Source: DATGLW01 sp035293965 (GTDB lineage Bacteria > Actinomycetota > Acidimicrobiia > Acidimicrobiales > RAAP-2). From it: a DNA stretch of 53,708 nt. Every line of letters begins with the position of its first letter. Position 1 is the stretch's first letter. A program made the position numbers and the translations under genes. Below the pieces are notes generated by a model that saw only the letters and a list, made by a program, of their open reading frames with translations, had not been told where the DNA came from and did no database searches. The stretch covers positions 1 to 53,708 of the forward strand of contig DATGLW010000034.1 of assembly GCA_035293965.1 (NCBI GenBank), written 5' to 3'. Shown here piece after piece: positions 19,117 to 28,367 of the stretch.

Positions 19117-20013
19117 GTGAGCATCTTCGTCGACGAGCACACCACCGTGGTGGTGCAGGGCATCAGCCCGACCAGCCAGGGCCTGTTCCACGGCCTGCGC
19201 AATCGTGCCTACGGCACCAAGGTGGTGGCCGGCACCAACCCGCGGCGCGGTGGCGAGGAGATCGAGGGCATCCCCGTGTTCGCCACCGTCGCCGAGGCGG
19301 TGGCGGCAACCGGCGCCACCGCCTCGTTCATCTCGGTGCCGCCACTGGGTGCCGCGGCGGCCATCATCGAGGCGGCCGAGGCGGGGATCCCCCTTATCGT
19401 GTGCATCACCGAGGGCATCCCCGCCCACGACGAGGCGGCCGTCTACAACCGTCTGCGCCGGGAGTTCCCCGCCACGCGCCTCATCGGGCCCAACTGCCCG
19501 GGCATCATCTCGCCCGGGAAGTGCAACATCGGGATCACCTCGGGTGACATCGCGCTGGAGGGGGGCCCCGTCGGCATCGTGAGCCGCTCGGGCACCCTCA
19601 CCTACCAGGCCCTCCATGAGCTCTCCCAGCAGGGAGTGGGCCAGACCACCTGCGTGGGCATCGGGGGCGACCCCGTGCCGGGCACCAATTTCATCGACTG
19701 CCTCGAGGCCTTCGAGGCCGACCCCGACACGAGGGCCGTGATGCTGATCGGCGAGATCGGCGGATCGGAGGAGGAGCGCGCGGCCGAGTTCATCGCCGAC
19801 CACATGACCAAGCCGGTGGCCGCCTACATCGCCGGCGTGACGGCCCCGCCCGGCCGCAAGATGGGGCACGCGGGAGCCATCATCTCGGGCTCGAAGGGCA
19901 CGGCCCAGGCGAAGATGGAGGCGCTTGCCCACGCCGGGGTGGCAGTCGCGCAGAACCCGACCGAGTGCGGCGAGATGGTGGTCGACATCGTCAAGGGCCT
20001 CCCGGACAGCTGA
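19117..20013 (+). CDS. sucD: Succinyl-CoA synthetase alpha subunit
   Basis: Alpha chain that binds CoA and carries the phosphohistidine. Motifs: VVVQGISPTSQGLFH (CoA-binding), IGPNCPGIISPGKCNIGI, GIVSRSGTLTYQALHEL, GIGGDPVPGTNFIDCLEAF, and GRKMGHAGAIISGSKG containing the active-site His. Length is 298 residues. GTG 19117 has GAGGAGG a few bases upstream, and it pairs with sucC in the standard operon. The 127 bp after it hold the purN promoter and no gene. Confidence 0.97.
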   Translation: MSIFVDEHTTVVVQGISPTSQGLFHGLRNRAYGTKVVAGTNPRRGGEEIEGIPVFATVAEAVAATGATASFISVPPLGAAAAIIEAAEAGIPLIVCITEGIPAHDEAAVYNRLRREFPATRLIGPNCPGIISPGKCNIGITSGDIALEGGPVGIVSRSGTLTYQALHELSQQGVGQTTCVGIGGDPVPGTNFIDCLEAFEADPDTRAVMLIGEIGGSEEERAAEFIADHMTKPVAAYIAGVTAPPGRKMGHAGAIISGSKGTAQAKMEALAHAGVAVAQNPTECGEMVVDIVKGLPDS

Positions 20014-20128
20014 GGCAGGCGTCGAGGCGCACCTCACCCGCCGGGTTCTCCCTCCGCGCGTCTGTGCACCTTCGAGTCGTGCAGCTGCGCGTGCCGGTCC
20101 TCGGGGCGGGCGCCGGCAGTGTGGTTGG

Positions 20129-20134
20129 TAGCGT
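20129..20134 (+). promoter_or_regulatory. Putative -10 box, leaderless purN transcript
   Basis: TAGCGT, 6 nt, then GTG 20141. No ribosome site is visible before this GTG, in line with a leaderless message. Confidence 0.6.
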
Positions 20135-20140
20135 GGCGCC

Positions 20141-20755
20141 GTGCGCGTCGCAGTGCTGGTCTCGGGTAGCGGCACGATCCTCGAAGCCATGCTCGAGGCC
20201 GGCGTGCCGGTGTGCGCCGTGCTGGCGGACCGGCCCTGTCGCGGCCTCGAGGTGGCACGGCAGGCCGGCGTGGTAGCCGAGCTGGTGGACCGCAAGGCCT
20301 GGGGGGGCTTCGGCACCGGGTTCGACCGGTGGGCCTACACCGAGGCGCTGACCCGGGCCCTGGTCGCCCACCGGCCGGACCTCGTGGCCATGGCCGGCTT
20401 CGGCACCGTGCTCGAGCGCCCGGTGCACGACGCCTTCGAGGGCCGCATCCTCAACACCCATCCAGCCCTCCTCCCGGCGTTCCCGGGCTGGCACGCGGTC
20501 GAGGACGCGCTGGCGGCCGGGGCCAGCGAGACGGGCTGCACCGTGCACCTCGCCACGCTCGAGATGGACGCCGGCCCAGTGCTCGCCCAGCGGGTGGTGC
20601 CCGTGCTGCCGGGCGACAGCGCGGAGGTGCTCCACGAGCGGATCAAGGAGGTCGAGCGGGTGCTGTACCCGGCCACGATCCTGCGGGTGCTCGAGCAGCT
20701 CGCCGCGGGCCGACCGGCGCAGGCGGTGGCGCAGCCGCAGGGGAGCAGGGCATGA
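20141..20755 (+). CDS. purN: Phosphoribosylglycinamide formyltransferase
   Basis: Transfers formyl from 10-formyl-THF to GAR in purine synthesis. The N-terminus RVAVLVSGSGTILEAML is the phosphate loop. The catalytic triad is visible: Asn and His in ILNTHPALLPAFPG, Asp in LATLEMDAGPVLAQ. Length is 204 residues. The GSGT in place of the common GSGSN is a small deviation. The stop overlaps the purH start (ATGA), so the two are coupled. Confidence 0.95.
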   Translation: MRVAVLVSGSGTILEAMLEAGVPVCAVLADRPCRGLEVARQAGVVAELVDRKAWGGFGTGFDRWAYTEALTRALVAHRPDLVAMAGFGTVLERPVHDAFEGRILNTHPALLPAFPGWHAVEDALAAGASETGCTVHLATLEMDAGPVLAQRVVPVLPGDSAEVLHERIKEVERVLYPATILRVLEQLAAGRPAQAVAQPQGSRA

Positions 20756-22350
20756 GGGCGCTGCTGTCCGTCTACGACAAGACGGGCCTGGTCGACCTGG
20801 CCCGCGGGCTCGAGGAGCTCGGCTGGGACCTTGTGGCGAGCGGCAACACGGCTGCGGCGCTGGCCGGCGCCGGCATCGTCCACCGCCAGGTCGCCGAGGT
20901 CACCGGGTTCCCCGAGATGCTGGGCGGCAGAGTGAAGACGCTGCACCCGCGCATCCACGCCGGCATCCTGGCAGACCGGTCCGACCCCTCCCACCTTGCC
21001 GACCTGGCGGCCCATGGCATCGAGCCCGTCGACCTCGTGGTCTGCAACCTCTACCCGTTCGCTTCGGACCCCTCGGTCGAGCTCATCGACATCGGCGGAC
21101 CGGCCATGGTCCGGGCGGCGGCCAAGAATTTCGCCTCGGTCGGGGTGGTCGTGTCTCCTCGCGACTACCCGGCCGTCCTCGAGGAGCTCCGCCGGGCAGG
21201 GGCGCTCTCGGAAGGCACCCGGCGCCGGCTTGCCCGAGCCGCCTTCGCCCACACCGCCTCCTACGACGCCGCGGTCGAGTCGTGGCTCGCCTCCCTCGCC
21301 ACCGAGCCGCCGGGCTCCGCTGCGCCGGGACCGGAGGCATCGGGCTCGGGTTCTTCGGCATCGGAGGGGTCGGGCGCTGCCCGTGACGAGCCGCTGCCCG
21401 ACGTGCTCGACCTCCGGCTCGAGCGGGCTGCGGTGGTGCGCTACGGCGAGAACCCGCACCAGCGGGGCGCCCGCTACCGGGTCGCCGGCACGTCGCCGTG
21501 GTGGGACGGGGTGGTCCAGCACGGGGGCACCGAGCTGTCCTACCTCAACCTGTTCGACACCGACGCCGCCTGGCGCCTGGTCCACGAGCTGTCTGCCGAC
21601 GCCGGCGGCGAGCCGGCAGTGGCGATCATCAAGCACGCCAACCCGTGCGGGGCCGCCGTGGCCCGCTCGCTCGCGGCGGCGTACGAGCGGGCGCTCGAGT
21701 GCGATCCCCAGGCCGCCTTCGGCGGCGTGGTGGCCGTCGGCGGGCGGATCGACGACGCCGTGGCCGAGGTGATCGCGGCCGGGCCGCAGGCCGACGTGAT
21801 CGTCGCCGCCTCCTACGCCGACGCCGCCCTCGCCCGCCTGGCCTCGCGGCGCAAGGCCACGCGCCTGCTGTCGGCTCCTGCCCCCGAGCCAATCGAGCGC
21901 CAGCTCCGGGGCCTGGGGGCGACGGTGCTCGTGCAGGACGCCGACCGCTTCGCCGCTCCCCGGTCGGGTTGGCGGGTGGTCACCAAGGTGCAGCCGACCG
22001 AGGCCCAGTGGCGCGACCTGGTGCTGTCCTGGCGGGTGTGCGGGCGCACCACCTCCAATGCCGTCACCGTGGTGACGGGTGGCCAGGCGGTCGGTGTGGG
22101 GGCTGGGCAGCAGTCCCGCGTGGCCGCGGCCGAGATCGCCGTGCGCAAGGCGGGTCAGCGGGCGCGCGGCGGCGCGGGAGCGAGCGATGCCTTCTTCCCC
22201 TTCCCCGACGGCCTGCAGGTGCTCATCGACGCCGGGGTGGCGGCCGTGGTGCAGCCCGGCGGGTCGATCCGCGACAGCGAGGTGGTCGAGGCGGCCGACG
22301 CCGCCGGGGTGGCCATGGTGATGACCGGTGAGCGCCACTTCCGCCACTGA
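20752..22350 (+). CDS. purH: Bifunctional AICAR formyltransferase / IMP cyclohydrolase
   Basis: Last two steps of IMP synthesis. The cyclohydrolase (MGS-like) domain is N-terminal: ALLSVYDKTGLVDLARGL, GGRVKTLHPRIHAGIL, NLYPF. The formyltransferase domain follows, with RYGENPHQRGARY, IIKHANPCGAAVA, SDAFFPFPDGLQ and the end VMTGERHFRH. The linker holds an inserted Gly/Ser/Pro/Ala/Glu-rich stretch (about residues 184-217) not usual in homologues. Length is 532 residues. ATG 20752 overlaps the purN stop. Confidence 0.96.
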   Translation: MRALLSVYDKTGLVDLARGLEELGWDLVASGNTAAALAGAGIVHRQVAEVTGFPEMLGGRVKTLHPRIHAGILADRSDPSHLADLAAHGIEPVDLVVCNLYPFASDPSVELIDIGGPAMVRAAAKNFASVGVVVSPRDYPAVLEELRRAGALSEGTRRRLARAAFAHTASYDAAVESWLASLATEPPGSAAPGPEASGSGSSASEGSGAARDEPLPDVLDLRLERAAVVRYGENPHQRGARYRVAGTSPWWDGVVQHGGTELSYLNLFDTDAAWRLVHELSADAGGEPAVAIIKHANPCGAAVARSLAAAYERALECDPQAAFGGVVAVGGRIDDAVAEVIAAGPQADVIVAASYADAALARLASRRKATRLLSAPAPEPIERQLRGLGATVLVQDADRFAAPRSGWRVVTKVQPTEAQWRDLVLSWRVCGRTTSNAVTVVTGGQAVGVGAGQQSRVAAAEIAVRKAGQRARGGAGASDAFFPFPDGLQVLIDAGVAAVVQPGGSIRDSEVVEAADAAGVAMVMTGERHFRH

Positions 22351-22368
22351 GCCGCGACGAGCGCAATC

Positions 22369-23220
22369 GTGACCGCCGTCCTGCTCGACGGCGAGGCGCT
22401 CGCGGCGCGCATCCGTGCGGAGATGACCGACCGCGTGGCCCGGCTGCGCCAGGCGGGCGTCACCGTGGGCCTGGGCACGGTGCTCGTGGGTGACGACCCC
22501 CCGAGCGCTCGGTACGTGGCCATGAAGCACGAGGACTGCGCGTCGGTGGGCATCGCCTCGCACCACGAGCACCTCCCTGCGGACGCCACCCAGGCCGACG
22601 TCGAGGCGGTCGTGGCCCGGTTCAACGCGGACCCTGCCGTCCACGCGTACCTGGTGCAGCTGCCGCTCCCGGCCGGCATCGACGAGGAGCGGGTGCTCCT
22701 GGCCGTCGATCCGCGCAAGGACGTCGACGGCCTGCATCCGGTGAACCTCGGGAAGCTGGTGATGGGAGCCCCCGGTCCCCTGCCGTGCACCCCGGCAGGG
22801 ATCGTCGAGCTGCTCGCCGCGCACGACGTGCCGGTGGAGGGCAAGCACGTGGTGATCATCGGCCGCGGGCTCACCATTGGCCGCCCCCTGGCGCTGCTGA
22901 TGGCCATGAAGCGGCCCGGGTGCAACGCGGCGGTCACCGTCGTCCACACCGGGGTTGACGACCTTGCCTCCCTCGTCCGGCAGGGTGACGTGGTGGTGGC
23001 CGCTGCCGGCCGGCCAGGGCTCGTCACCGCCGACATGGTCAAGCCCGGCGCGGCGGTGGTCGGTGCCGGCACGAGCTGGGAGGGGCGCAGGCTGCTGTCC
23101 GACGTGGCGCCGGAGGTGGCCGACGTCGCCGGATGGATCACCCCGCGCATCGGGGGGGTCGGGCCGATGACGCGGGCCATGTTGCTGCGAAACGCCGTGG
23201 CCGCCGCCGAGCGGGGATGA
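22369..23220 (+). CDS. folD: Methylene-THF dehydrogenase / methenyl-THF cyclohydrolase
   Basis: Interconverts 5,10-methylene-, methenyl- and 10-formyl-THF with NADP(H), supplying the formyl donor for the purN and purH products just upstream. Catalytic Tyr-Lys lie in SARYVAMKHEDC (about residue 42); the YLVQLPLP loop, KDVDGLHPVNLGKL and the Rossmann part HVVIIGRGLTIGRPLALLM follow. The C-terminal signature is IGGVGPMTRAMLL. Length is 283 residues from GTG 22369, 18 bp after purH. The stop overlaps metF (ATGA). Confidence 0.96.
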   Translation: MTAVLLDGEALAARIRAEMTDRVARLRQAGVTVGLGTVLVGDDPPSARYVAMKHEDCASVGIASHHEHLPADATQADVEAVVARFNADPAVHAYLVQLPLPAGIDEERVLLAVDPRKDVDGLHPVNLGKLVMGAPGPLPCTPAGIVELLAAHDVPVEGKHVVIIGRGLTIGRPLALLMAMKRPGCNAAVTVVHTGVDDLASLVRQGDVVVAAAGRPGLVTADMVKPGAAVVGAGTSWEGRRLLSDVAPEVADVAGWITPRIGGVGPMTRAMLLRNAVAAAERG

Positions 23221-24158
23221 CGGACGCGGCGAGCCGGGCGTCCGGGCCCCCCCTCCCGCCCGCGGCGAGCCAGGTCGCCGGGCCCCGTCAGGCACCCGGG
23301 ACGACCAAGATCGCCGAGCTCCTCGAGAAGGGGCCCACGTACTCCTTCGAGTTCTTCCCGCCCAAGACCGACGCCGAGCAGGCGGTGCTGGCGGCGACCC
23401 TGCGCGAGCTCGAGCCGCTGCGACCTTCCTTCGTGTCGGTCACCTACCGGGGGGGCGCGGCCTCGCGCCAACGCACCTTCGACCTCGTGACCGGCATGCT
23501 GCGGACCACCTCGCTCAACCCCATGGCCCACCTCGTCTGCGTGGCCCACAGCCGCCTCGAGCTGGCCGACATCCTCGTCTCGTACCGCAAGGCAGGGGTG
23601 GACAACCTCATGGCCCTGGGCGGCGACCCGCCGGCGAGCCCCGACGCCGGCCCGGGCGAGCTCCGCCACGCCATCGAGCTCGTCGAGCTGGCGCGGGCCA
23701 TCGGGGGCTTCTCCATCGGGGTGGCGGCCCATCCGGCCGGCCATCCCCTGTCGGCGAGCCTGGGGGAGGACCGCGACCACCTGGCTGCCAAGCTCGAGCT
23801 GGCCGACTTCGCCTGCACCCAGTTCTTCTTCGAGGTCGGCGAGTACCTGGGCCTCGTCGAGGACCTCCGCCAGCGGGGCGTCCGCAAGCCCGTGCTGCCC
23901 GGCATCATGCCGGTCACCTCGCTGTCGTCGGTGCCCCGGATGGCCACCATGGGGGCGCCCGTCCCCGGGTGGGCCCAGGCGCGCCTGCAGCAGGCCGCGT
24001 CGCAGGGCGCCGAGGCAGTCCGCCGGGCTGGCATCGACATGGCGACCGAGCTGTGCCGTGCCCTGCTCGATGCCGGCGCGCCGGGGCTCCACTTCTACAC
24101 GCTCAACCGGTCGACGGCCACCAGGGAGATCTACGCCGCGCTCGGCCTCGGAACCTGA
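23217..24158 (+). CDS. metF: 5,10-methylenetetrahydrofolate reductase
   Basis: Flavoprotein reducing methylene-THF to 5-methyl-THF for methionine synthesis. YSFEFFPPKTDAEQ near the N-terminus carries the catalytic Glu, followed by FVSVTYRGGA, NLMALGGDPPAS, IGVAAHPAGHP, CTQFFFEVGEY and PGIMPVTS, and the C-terminal GLHFYTLNRS. Length is 313 residues, with an unconserved proline-rich N-terminus of about 30. ATG 23217 overlaps the folD stop, so both share a transcript and the folate pool is split here between purines and methionine. Confidence 0.95.
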   Translation: MTDAASRASGPPLPPAASQVAGPRQAPGTTKIAELLEKGPTYSFEFFPPKTDAEQAVLAATLRELEPLRPSFVSVTYRGGAASRQRTFDLVTGMLRTTSLNPMAHLVCVAHSRLELADILVSYRKAGVDNLMALGGDPPASPDAGPGELRHAIELVELARAIGGFSIGVAAHPAGHPLSASLGEDRDHLAAKLELADFACTQFFFEVGEYLGLVEDLRQRGVRKPVLPGIMPVTSLSSVPRMATMGAPVPGWAQARLQQAASQGAEAVRRAGIDMATELCRALLDAGAPGLHFYTLNRSTATREIYAALGLGT

Positions 24159-24192
24159 CGGCCACGGATTGGGCACCCCGGGCCGCGGCCCG

Positions 24193-24198
24193 TAGGCT
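24193..24198 (+). promoter_or_regulatory. Putative -10 box, leaderless icd transcript
   Basis: TAGGCT, 7 nt, ATG 24206. No ribosome site precedes the ATG. Confidence 0.6.
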
Positions 24199-24205
24199 CG
24201 TGGGC

Positions 24206-25402
<1,197 letters not shown>

Positions 25403-25443
25403 GGCCTCCCCGCGCCGCCCCCCGGCGGCCTTTCGCCGGCCCC

Positions 25444-25585
25444 GGAGCGCGCCCCGCCGTCGGTTCGACCGGCCTCGGAGCGCGCCCCGCCGTCGGTTCG
25501 ACCGGCCTCGGAGCGCGCCCCGCCGTCGGTTCGACCGGCCTCGGAGCGCGCCCCGCCGTCGGTTCGACCGGCCTCGGAGCGCGCC
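25444..25585 (+). repeat. 33-bp tandem repeat between icd and mdh
   Basis: Four full copies and a 10-bp fifth of a 33-bp unit starting GGAGCGCGCCCCGCCGTCGG, at 25444, 25477, 25510, 25543 and 25576, near-identical. Each unit holds a small stem-loop CGGT-TCG-ACCG. The array ends two bases before the mdh -10 box. The icd-mdh gap (25403-25599) contains nothing else. Confidence 0.93.
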
Positions 25586-25587
25586 GG

Positions 25588-25593
25588 TAGCCT
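25588..25593 (+). promoter_or_regulatory. Putative -10 box, leaderless mdh transcript
   Basis: TAGCCT, 6 nt, ATG 25600. The 33-bp repeat array occupies the whole -35 region and beyond, so repeat copies could influence this promoter. Confidence 0.6.
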
Positions 25594-25599
25594 CCGGGC

Positions 25600-26598
25600 A
25601 TGCCCCGCACCACACCGGTCAACGTCACCGTCACCGGCGCTGCCGGCCAGATCGGCTACGCGCTCGTCTTCCGGATCGCCTCGGGCCAGCTGCTCGGTCC
25701 CGACCAGCCCGTCGTGCTGCGCCTGCTCGAGATCGAGCCGGCGATGCGGGCGCTCGAAGGGGTAGTGATGGAGCTCGAGGACTGCGCGTTCCCCCTCCTC
25801 GCCGGCGTCGTGCCGACGTCGGACCTCGCCACCGCTTTCGATTCGACGTCGTGGGCGCTGCTCGTGGGATCGATCCCGCGGAAGGCCGGCATGGAGCGCA
25901 GCGAGCTGCTCGGGGTCAACGGCAGGATCTTCCAACCTCAAGGCAGGGCGATCGCCGAGCACGCAGCCGACGACGTGCGGGTGCTGGTGGTGGGGAACCC
26001 GTGCAACACCAACTGCCTCATCGCCCGCTCCAACGCGCCCGAGGTGCCGGCGGACCGCTGGTTCGCCATGACCCGCCTCGACCAGAACCGAGCCACGTCC
26101 ATGCTGGCCAAGAAGGCGGGTGTCCCGGTCACCTCGGTCGCCAACCTCGCCATCTGGGGCAATCATTCCTCGACCCAGTTCCCCGACTTCGCCTCGGCCC
26201 GGATCGACGGCCGCCCGGTCCCCGAGGTGATCACCGACCGCGGATGGCTCGAGGGCGAGTTCATCACCGCCGTGCAGCAGCGCGGCGCGGCCGTGATCGA
26301 GGCTCGCGGGGCGTCCTCGGCCGCGTCGGCCGCCAACGCCGTCATCGACACGGTGGTCGGGCTGACCACACCCACCCCCCCGGGCGACGCGGTGTCGGTG
26401 GCGGTCTGCTCGACCGGTGAGTACGGCGTCCCTGAGGGCCTGCAGTTCGGCTTCCCGGTCCAGGCCGACGGCAAGGGGGGCTGGCACGTGGTCACGGGGG
26501 TCCAGCACGACGCTTTCGCCGCCGAACGCGTGCGCATCACGACCGAGGAGCTCGAAGCCGAGCGGGCCGAGGTGGTGAAGCTGGGCCTCATCCCCTGA
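25600..26598 (+). CDS. mdh: Malate dehydrogenase
   Basis: NAD-dependent oxidation of malate to oxaloacetate. Of the cytosolic-type MDH group: VTGAAGQIGYALVFRIA (Rossmann), LELEDCAFPLL-like segment, RKAGMERSELL, VVGNPCNTNCLIA, MTRLDQNRA (substrate Arg/Asp) and WGNHSSTQFPD with the catalytic His. Length is 332 residues. The active-loop segment reads LLVGSIPRKAGMER where most homologues have GARPRKAGMER, a minor change before the conserved Arg. Ends convergently with the small minus-strand gene at 26711. Confidence 0.95.
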   Translation: MPRTTPVNVTVTGAAGQIGYALVFRIASGQLLGPDQPVVLRLLEIEPAMRALEGVVMELEDCAFPLLAGVVPTSDLATAFDSTSWALLVGSIPRKAGMERSELLGVNGRIFQPQGRAIAEHAADDVRVLVVGNPCNTNCLIARSNAPEVPADRWFAMTRLDQNRATSMLAKKAGVPVTSVANLAIWGNHSSTQFPDFASARIDGRPVPEVITDRGWLEGEFITAVQQRGAAVIEARGASSAASAANAVIDTVVGLTTPTPPGDAVSVAVCSTGEYGVPEGLQFGFPVQADGKGGWHVVTGVQHDAFAAERVRITTEELEAERAEVVKLGLIP

Positions 26599-26674
26599 GG
26601 ACACCCGCAGACGAGCAGCCCTCCTGCGAGCAGCCCCTGCCTGGGGACCTCCCGACGCGCTCTCGTCTGTGCCG

Positions 26675-26690
26675 CGCCGGTGAGCCGGCG
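26675..26690. terminator. Bidirectional hairpin between convergent genes
   Basis: CGCCGG-TGAG-CCGGCG perfect stem, between the ends of mdh and the minus-strand gene at 26711. A longer-range pairing CAGACGAG (26608-26615) with CTCGTCTG (26662-26669) also exists. No T-tract. Confidence 0.4.
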
Positions 26691-26710
26691 GGACCCTCGG
26701 GGAGCGGCGC

Positions 26711-26917
26711 TCAGGACGGAACGGGCACGTGGATGCCGGCGTTCTGCAGGAAGGCCAGCTTGCGGCCCAGCACCTCGCGCAGGATGGCCATCTCTTCGTC
26801 GAAGTGGGCCCGGTCGCCGTCCTCGCACGCGTGCTCGAGCTCGTCGAAGGCGGCGTCCTCGGCGTCGAGGAGCTCCCGGTACTTCAGCAAGAAGTGGTCA
26901 TCGATCGGCTGGGGCAC
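26711..26917 (-). CDS. Small acidic hypothetical protein, 68 residues
   Basis: Starts at GTG 26917 (VPQPIDDHFLLKYREL) with GGGAGG about 9 nt upstream on the minus strand. Mostly helical and acidic (DAEDAAFDELEHACEDGD), ending in FLQNAGIHVPVPS. No family recognised. The reading frame stays open upstream to 27091, but those codons look non-conserved and lie in a likely promoter region. No transmembrane segment or Cys pair. It lies downstream of the sdh operon but has its own upstream region. Confidence 0.6.
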   Translation of the reverse strand: MPQPIDDHFLLKYRELLDAEDAAFDELEHACEDGDRAHFDEEMAILREVLGRKLAFLQNAGIHVPVPS

Positions 26918-26956
26918 GTCGTCGCCTCCCTGTCGCTGGGCCTGCGGTGGCCGGTA

Positions 26957-26973
26957 CCTCGGGCCCGAGGTTA
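26957..26973 (-). promoter_or_regulatory. Palindrome overlapping a minus-strand -10 box
   Basis: A perfect 14-bp palindrome CCTCGGGCCCGAGG at 26957-26970, flanked by near-matching GGTA/TTACC, overlaps TAACCT (26973-26968 on the minus strand), a plausible -10 for the 68-residue gene. Could be an operator. The remaining 26918-27097 gap has no gene. Confidence 0.45.
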
Positions 26974-27097
26974 CCGCCGGGGGACCGACGCTGCCGCTGG
27001 GCTCGCGCCGTGGCCCCGCCCGCTCACGCGGTCCGTCGATGGCACGGAGCAGGTGGTTCGAGCACGCCGTTCCCGCACGTGGTTCCAGCACGCGGCG

Positions 27098-27136
27098 TCA
27101 GTACGTGGTGTCAGTGCGTGGTGTCAGTACGTGGTG
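27098..27136 (-). repeat. 13-bp tandem repeat running into a stop codon
   Basis: Three copies of TCAGTACGTGGTG at 27098, 27111 (one mismatch) and 27124. The third supplies the TGA stop and last codons of the SCP2-like gene. Degenerate versions continue down to about 27070. Confidence 0.85.
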
Positions 27137-27576
27137 TCGGCCTGCAGACCGGCCAGCCGCCGGGCAGCCGCCTGCAGCATGGCCTGGCCGGCCATCAGCA
27201 CCGACAGGTCCCCGCGCACCCGCACCCGCCCGGTGCCGAGCGCCTCGCCCGGCTCCAGGTCGCCGCGCGACAGGGCGGCCGCGTCGTCGTAGGAGAGCTC
27301 GAGCTCCACGTCGGGGGGCAGCCCTCTCGCATCGGGGTCCTGGTCCTCGAGCTCGAGGTGGGCCCGGCCACCCTCGACGACCAGCGTCGTGCGCACGGTC
27401 GCCGGGCCGGGCGCCCCGGCTGCCCCGGGCGCCCCGCGCACCACCTGGCTCACGCGGAAGTGCCCGGTCGCCGCAGCCAGTGAACCCGTGGCCGCCGCTT
27501 CGAGCTCGTCGGCGCTCAGGCCGTCGAGGAGGGCGTTCACCGCCGCCACCCACTCCGGCGAGAGGAACTTGGGCAC
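27124..27576 (-). CDS. SCP2 sterol-binding-domain-like protein
   Basis: 150 residues, start GTG 27576 (VPKFLSPEWVAAVNALL), 14 nt after the sdhB stop, so likely the last gene of the sdh operon. The pattern, with RTTLVVEGGRAHLELE, a mid-part VELELSYDDAAALSRGDLEPGEAL and a C-terminal GRVRVRGDLSVLMAGQAML, fits the SCP2/sterol-carrier fold that binds lipids in a hydrophobic tunnel. No enzyme motif. The ligand is unknown. Its last codons lie in a 13-bp repeat. Confidence 0.72.
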   Translation of the reverse strand: MPKFLSPEWVAAVNALLDGLSADELEAAATGSLAAATGHFRVSQVVRGAPGAAGAPGPATVRTTLVVEGGRAHLELEDQDPDARGLPPDVELELSYDDAAALSRGDLEPGEALGTGRVRVRGDLSVLMAGQAMLQAAARRLAGLQADTTY

Positions 27577-27590
27577 CGCCCGGGCCGCGC

Positions 27591-28367
27591 TCAGCGTTCG
27601 CCGGTGGCCGCTTCCTCGGCGGTCAGCTTGCGGCGGCGGAGGATCTTGCGCCCCAGCCAGGCCACCGGGTCGTAGACGGCGTCGACCACCCGCTCTTTCA
27701 TCGGGATGATGGCGTTGTCGGTGATCTTGATGTGCTCGGGGCACACCTCGGTGCAGCACTTCGTGATGTTGCACAGGCCGAGGCCCATCCGCTCCCTGGC
27801 CAGCTCCCGGCGGTCGTTGGTGTCGAGCGGGTGCATCTCGAGCTCCGCCAGGCGGATGAAGAACCGCGGGCCCGCGTAGTGGCGCTTGTTGTCCTCGTGG
27901 TCGCGGATGACGTGGCACACGTCCTGGCACAGGAAGCACTCGATGCACTTGCGGAACTCCTGGCCCCGTTCGACGTCGATCTGGGCCATCCGGTAGCCCT
28001 CGGGCCCCGCCGGCGCCGGCTGGAAGGCGGGCATGCGCGACGCCACCTCGTAGTTGAAGCTCACGTCGGTGACCAGGTCGCGGATGATCGGGAACGTGCG
28101 CATCGGGGCCACCGTCACCGGGCCCTCGGGGAGCTGGTCCATGCGGGTCATGCACATGAGGCGCGGCAAGCCGTTGACCTCGGCGGAGCAGGAGCCGCAC
28201 TTGCCGGCCTTGCAGTTCCAGCGGCACGCCAGGTCAGGCGCAGGCCCGGCCTGGATCCGGTGGATGACGTCGAGCACCACCTCGCCCTCGTTGGCGGGCA
28301 GGGTGTACTCGGCGAAGGTCCCGCCGAGAGCGTCCCCCCGCCAGACCCGCATCGTGACGTCGGCCAT
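27591..28367 (-). CDS. sdhB: Succinate dehydrogenase iron-sulfur subunit (Sdh1 type)
   Basis: Electron-transfer subunit of succinate dehydrogenase with [2Fe-2S] and further clusters. N-terminal ferredoxin part: CRWNCKAGKCGSCSAEVNG and a distal Cys in LMCMTRMD. C-terminal part: KCIECFLCQDVC and GLCNITKCCTEVCPEHI. Length is 258 residues. Its ATG overlaps the sdhA stop by one base (TGATG). The sequence type matches the mycobacterial Sdh1 set rather than the classical sdhCDAB, by memory of Rv0247c-Rv0249c. Confidence 0.94.
   Translation of the reverse strand: MADVTMRVWRGDALGGTFAEYTLPANEGEVVLDVIHRIQAGPAPDLACRWNCKAGKCGSCSAEVNGLPRLMCMTRMDQLPEGPVTVAPMRTFPIIRDLVTDVSFNYEVASRMPAFQPAPAGPEGYRMAQIDVERGQEFRKCIECFLCQDVCHVIRDHEDNKRHYAGPRFFIRLAELEMHPLDTNDRRELARERMGLGLCNITKCCTEVCPEHIKITDNAIIPMKERVVDAVYDPVAWLGRKILRRRKLTAEEAATGER

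Noticed and set aside
25444..25585. Possible CRISPR array (regular 33-bp repeats)
   Set aside because: The copies are directly adjacent with no unique spacers, and there are no cas genes.
25444..25585. GGTTCGACC in each 33-bp unit looks like a tRNA T-loop
   Set aside because: No acceptor, D or anticodon arms can be built around it.
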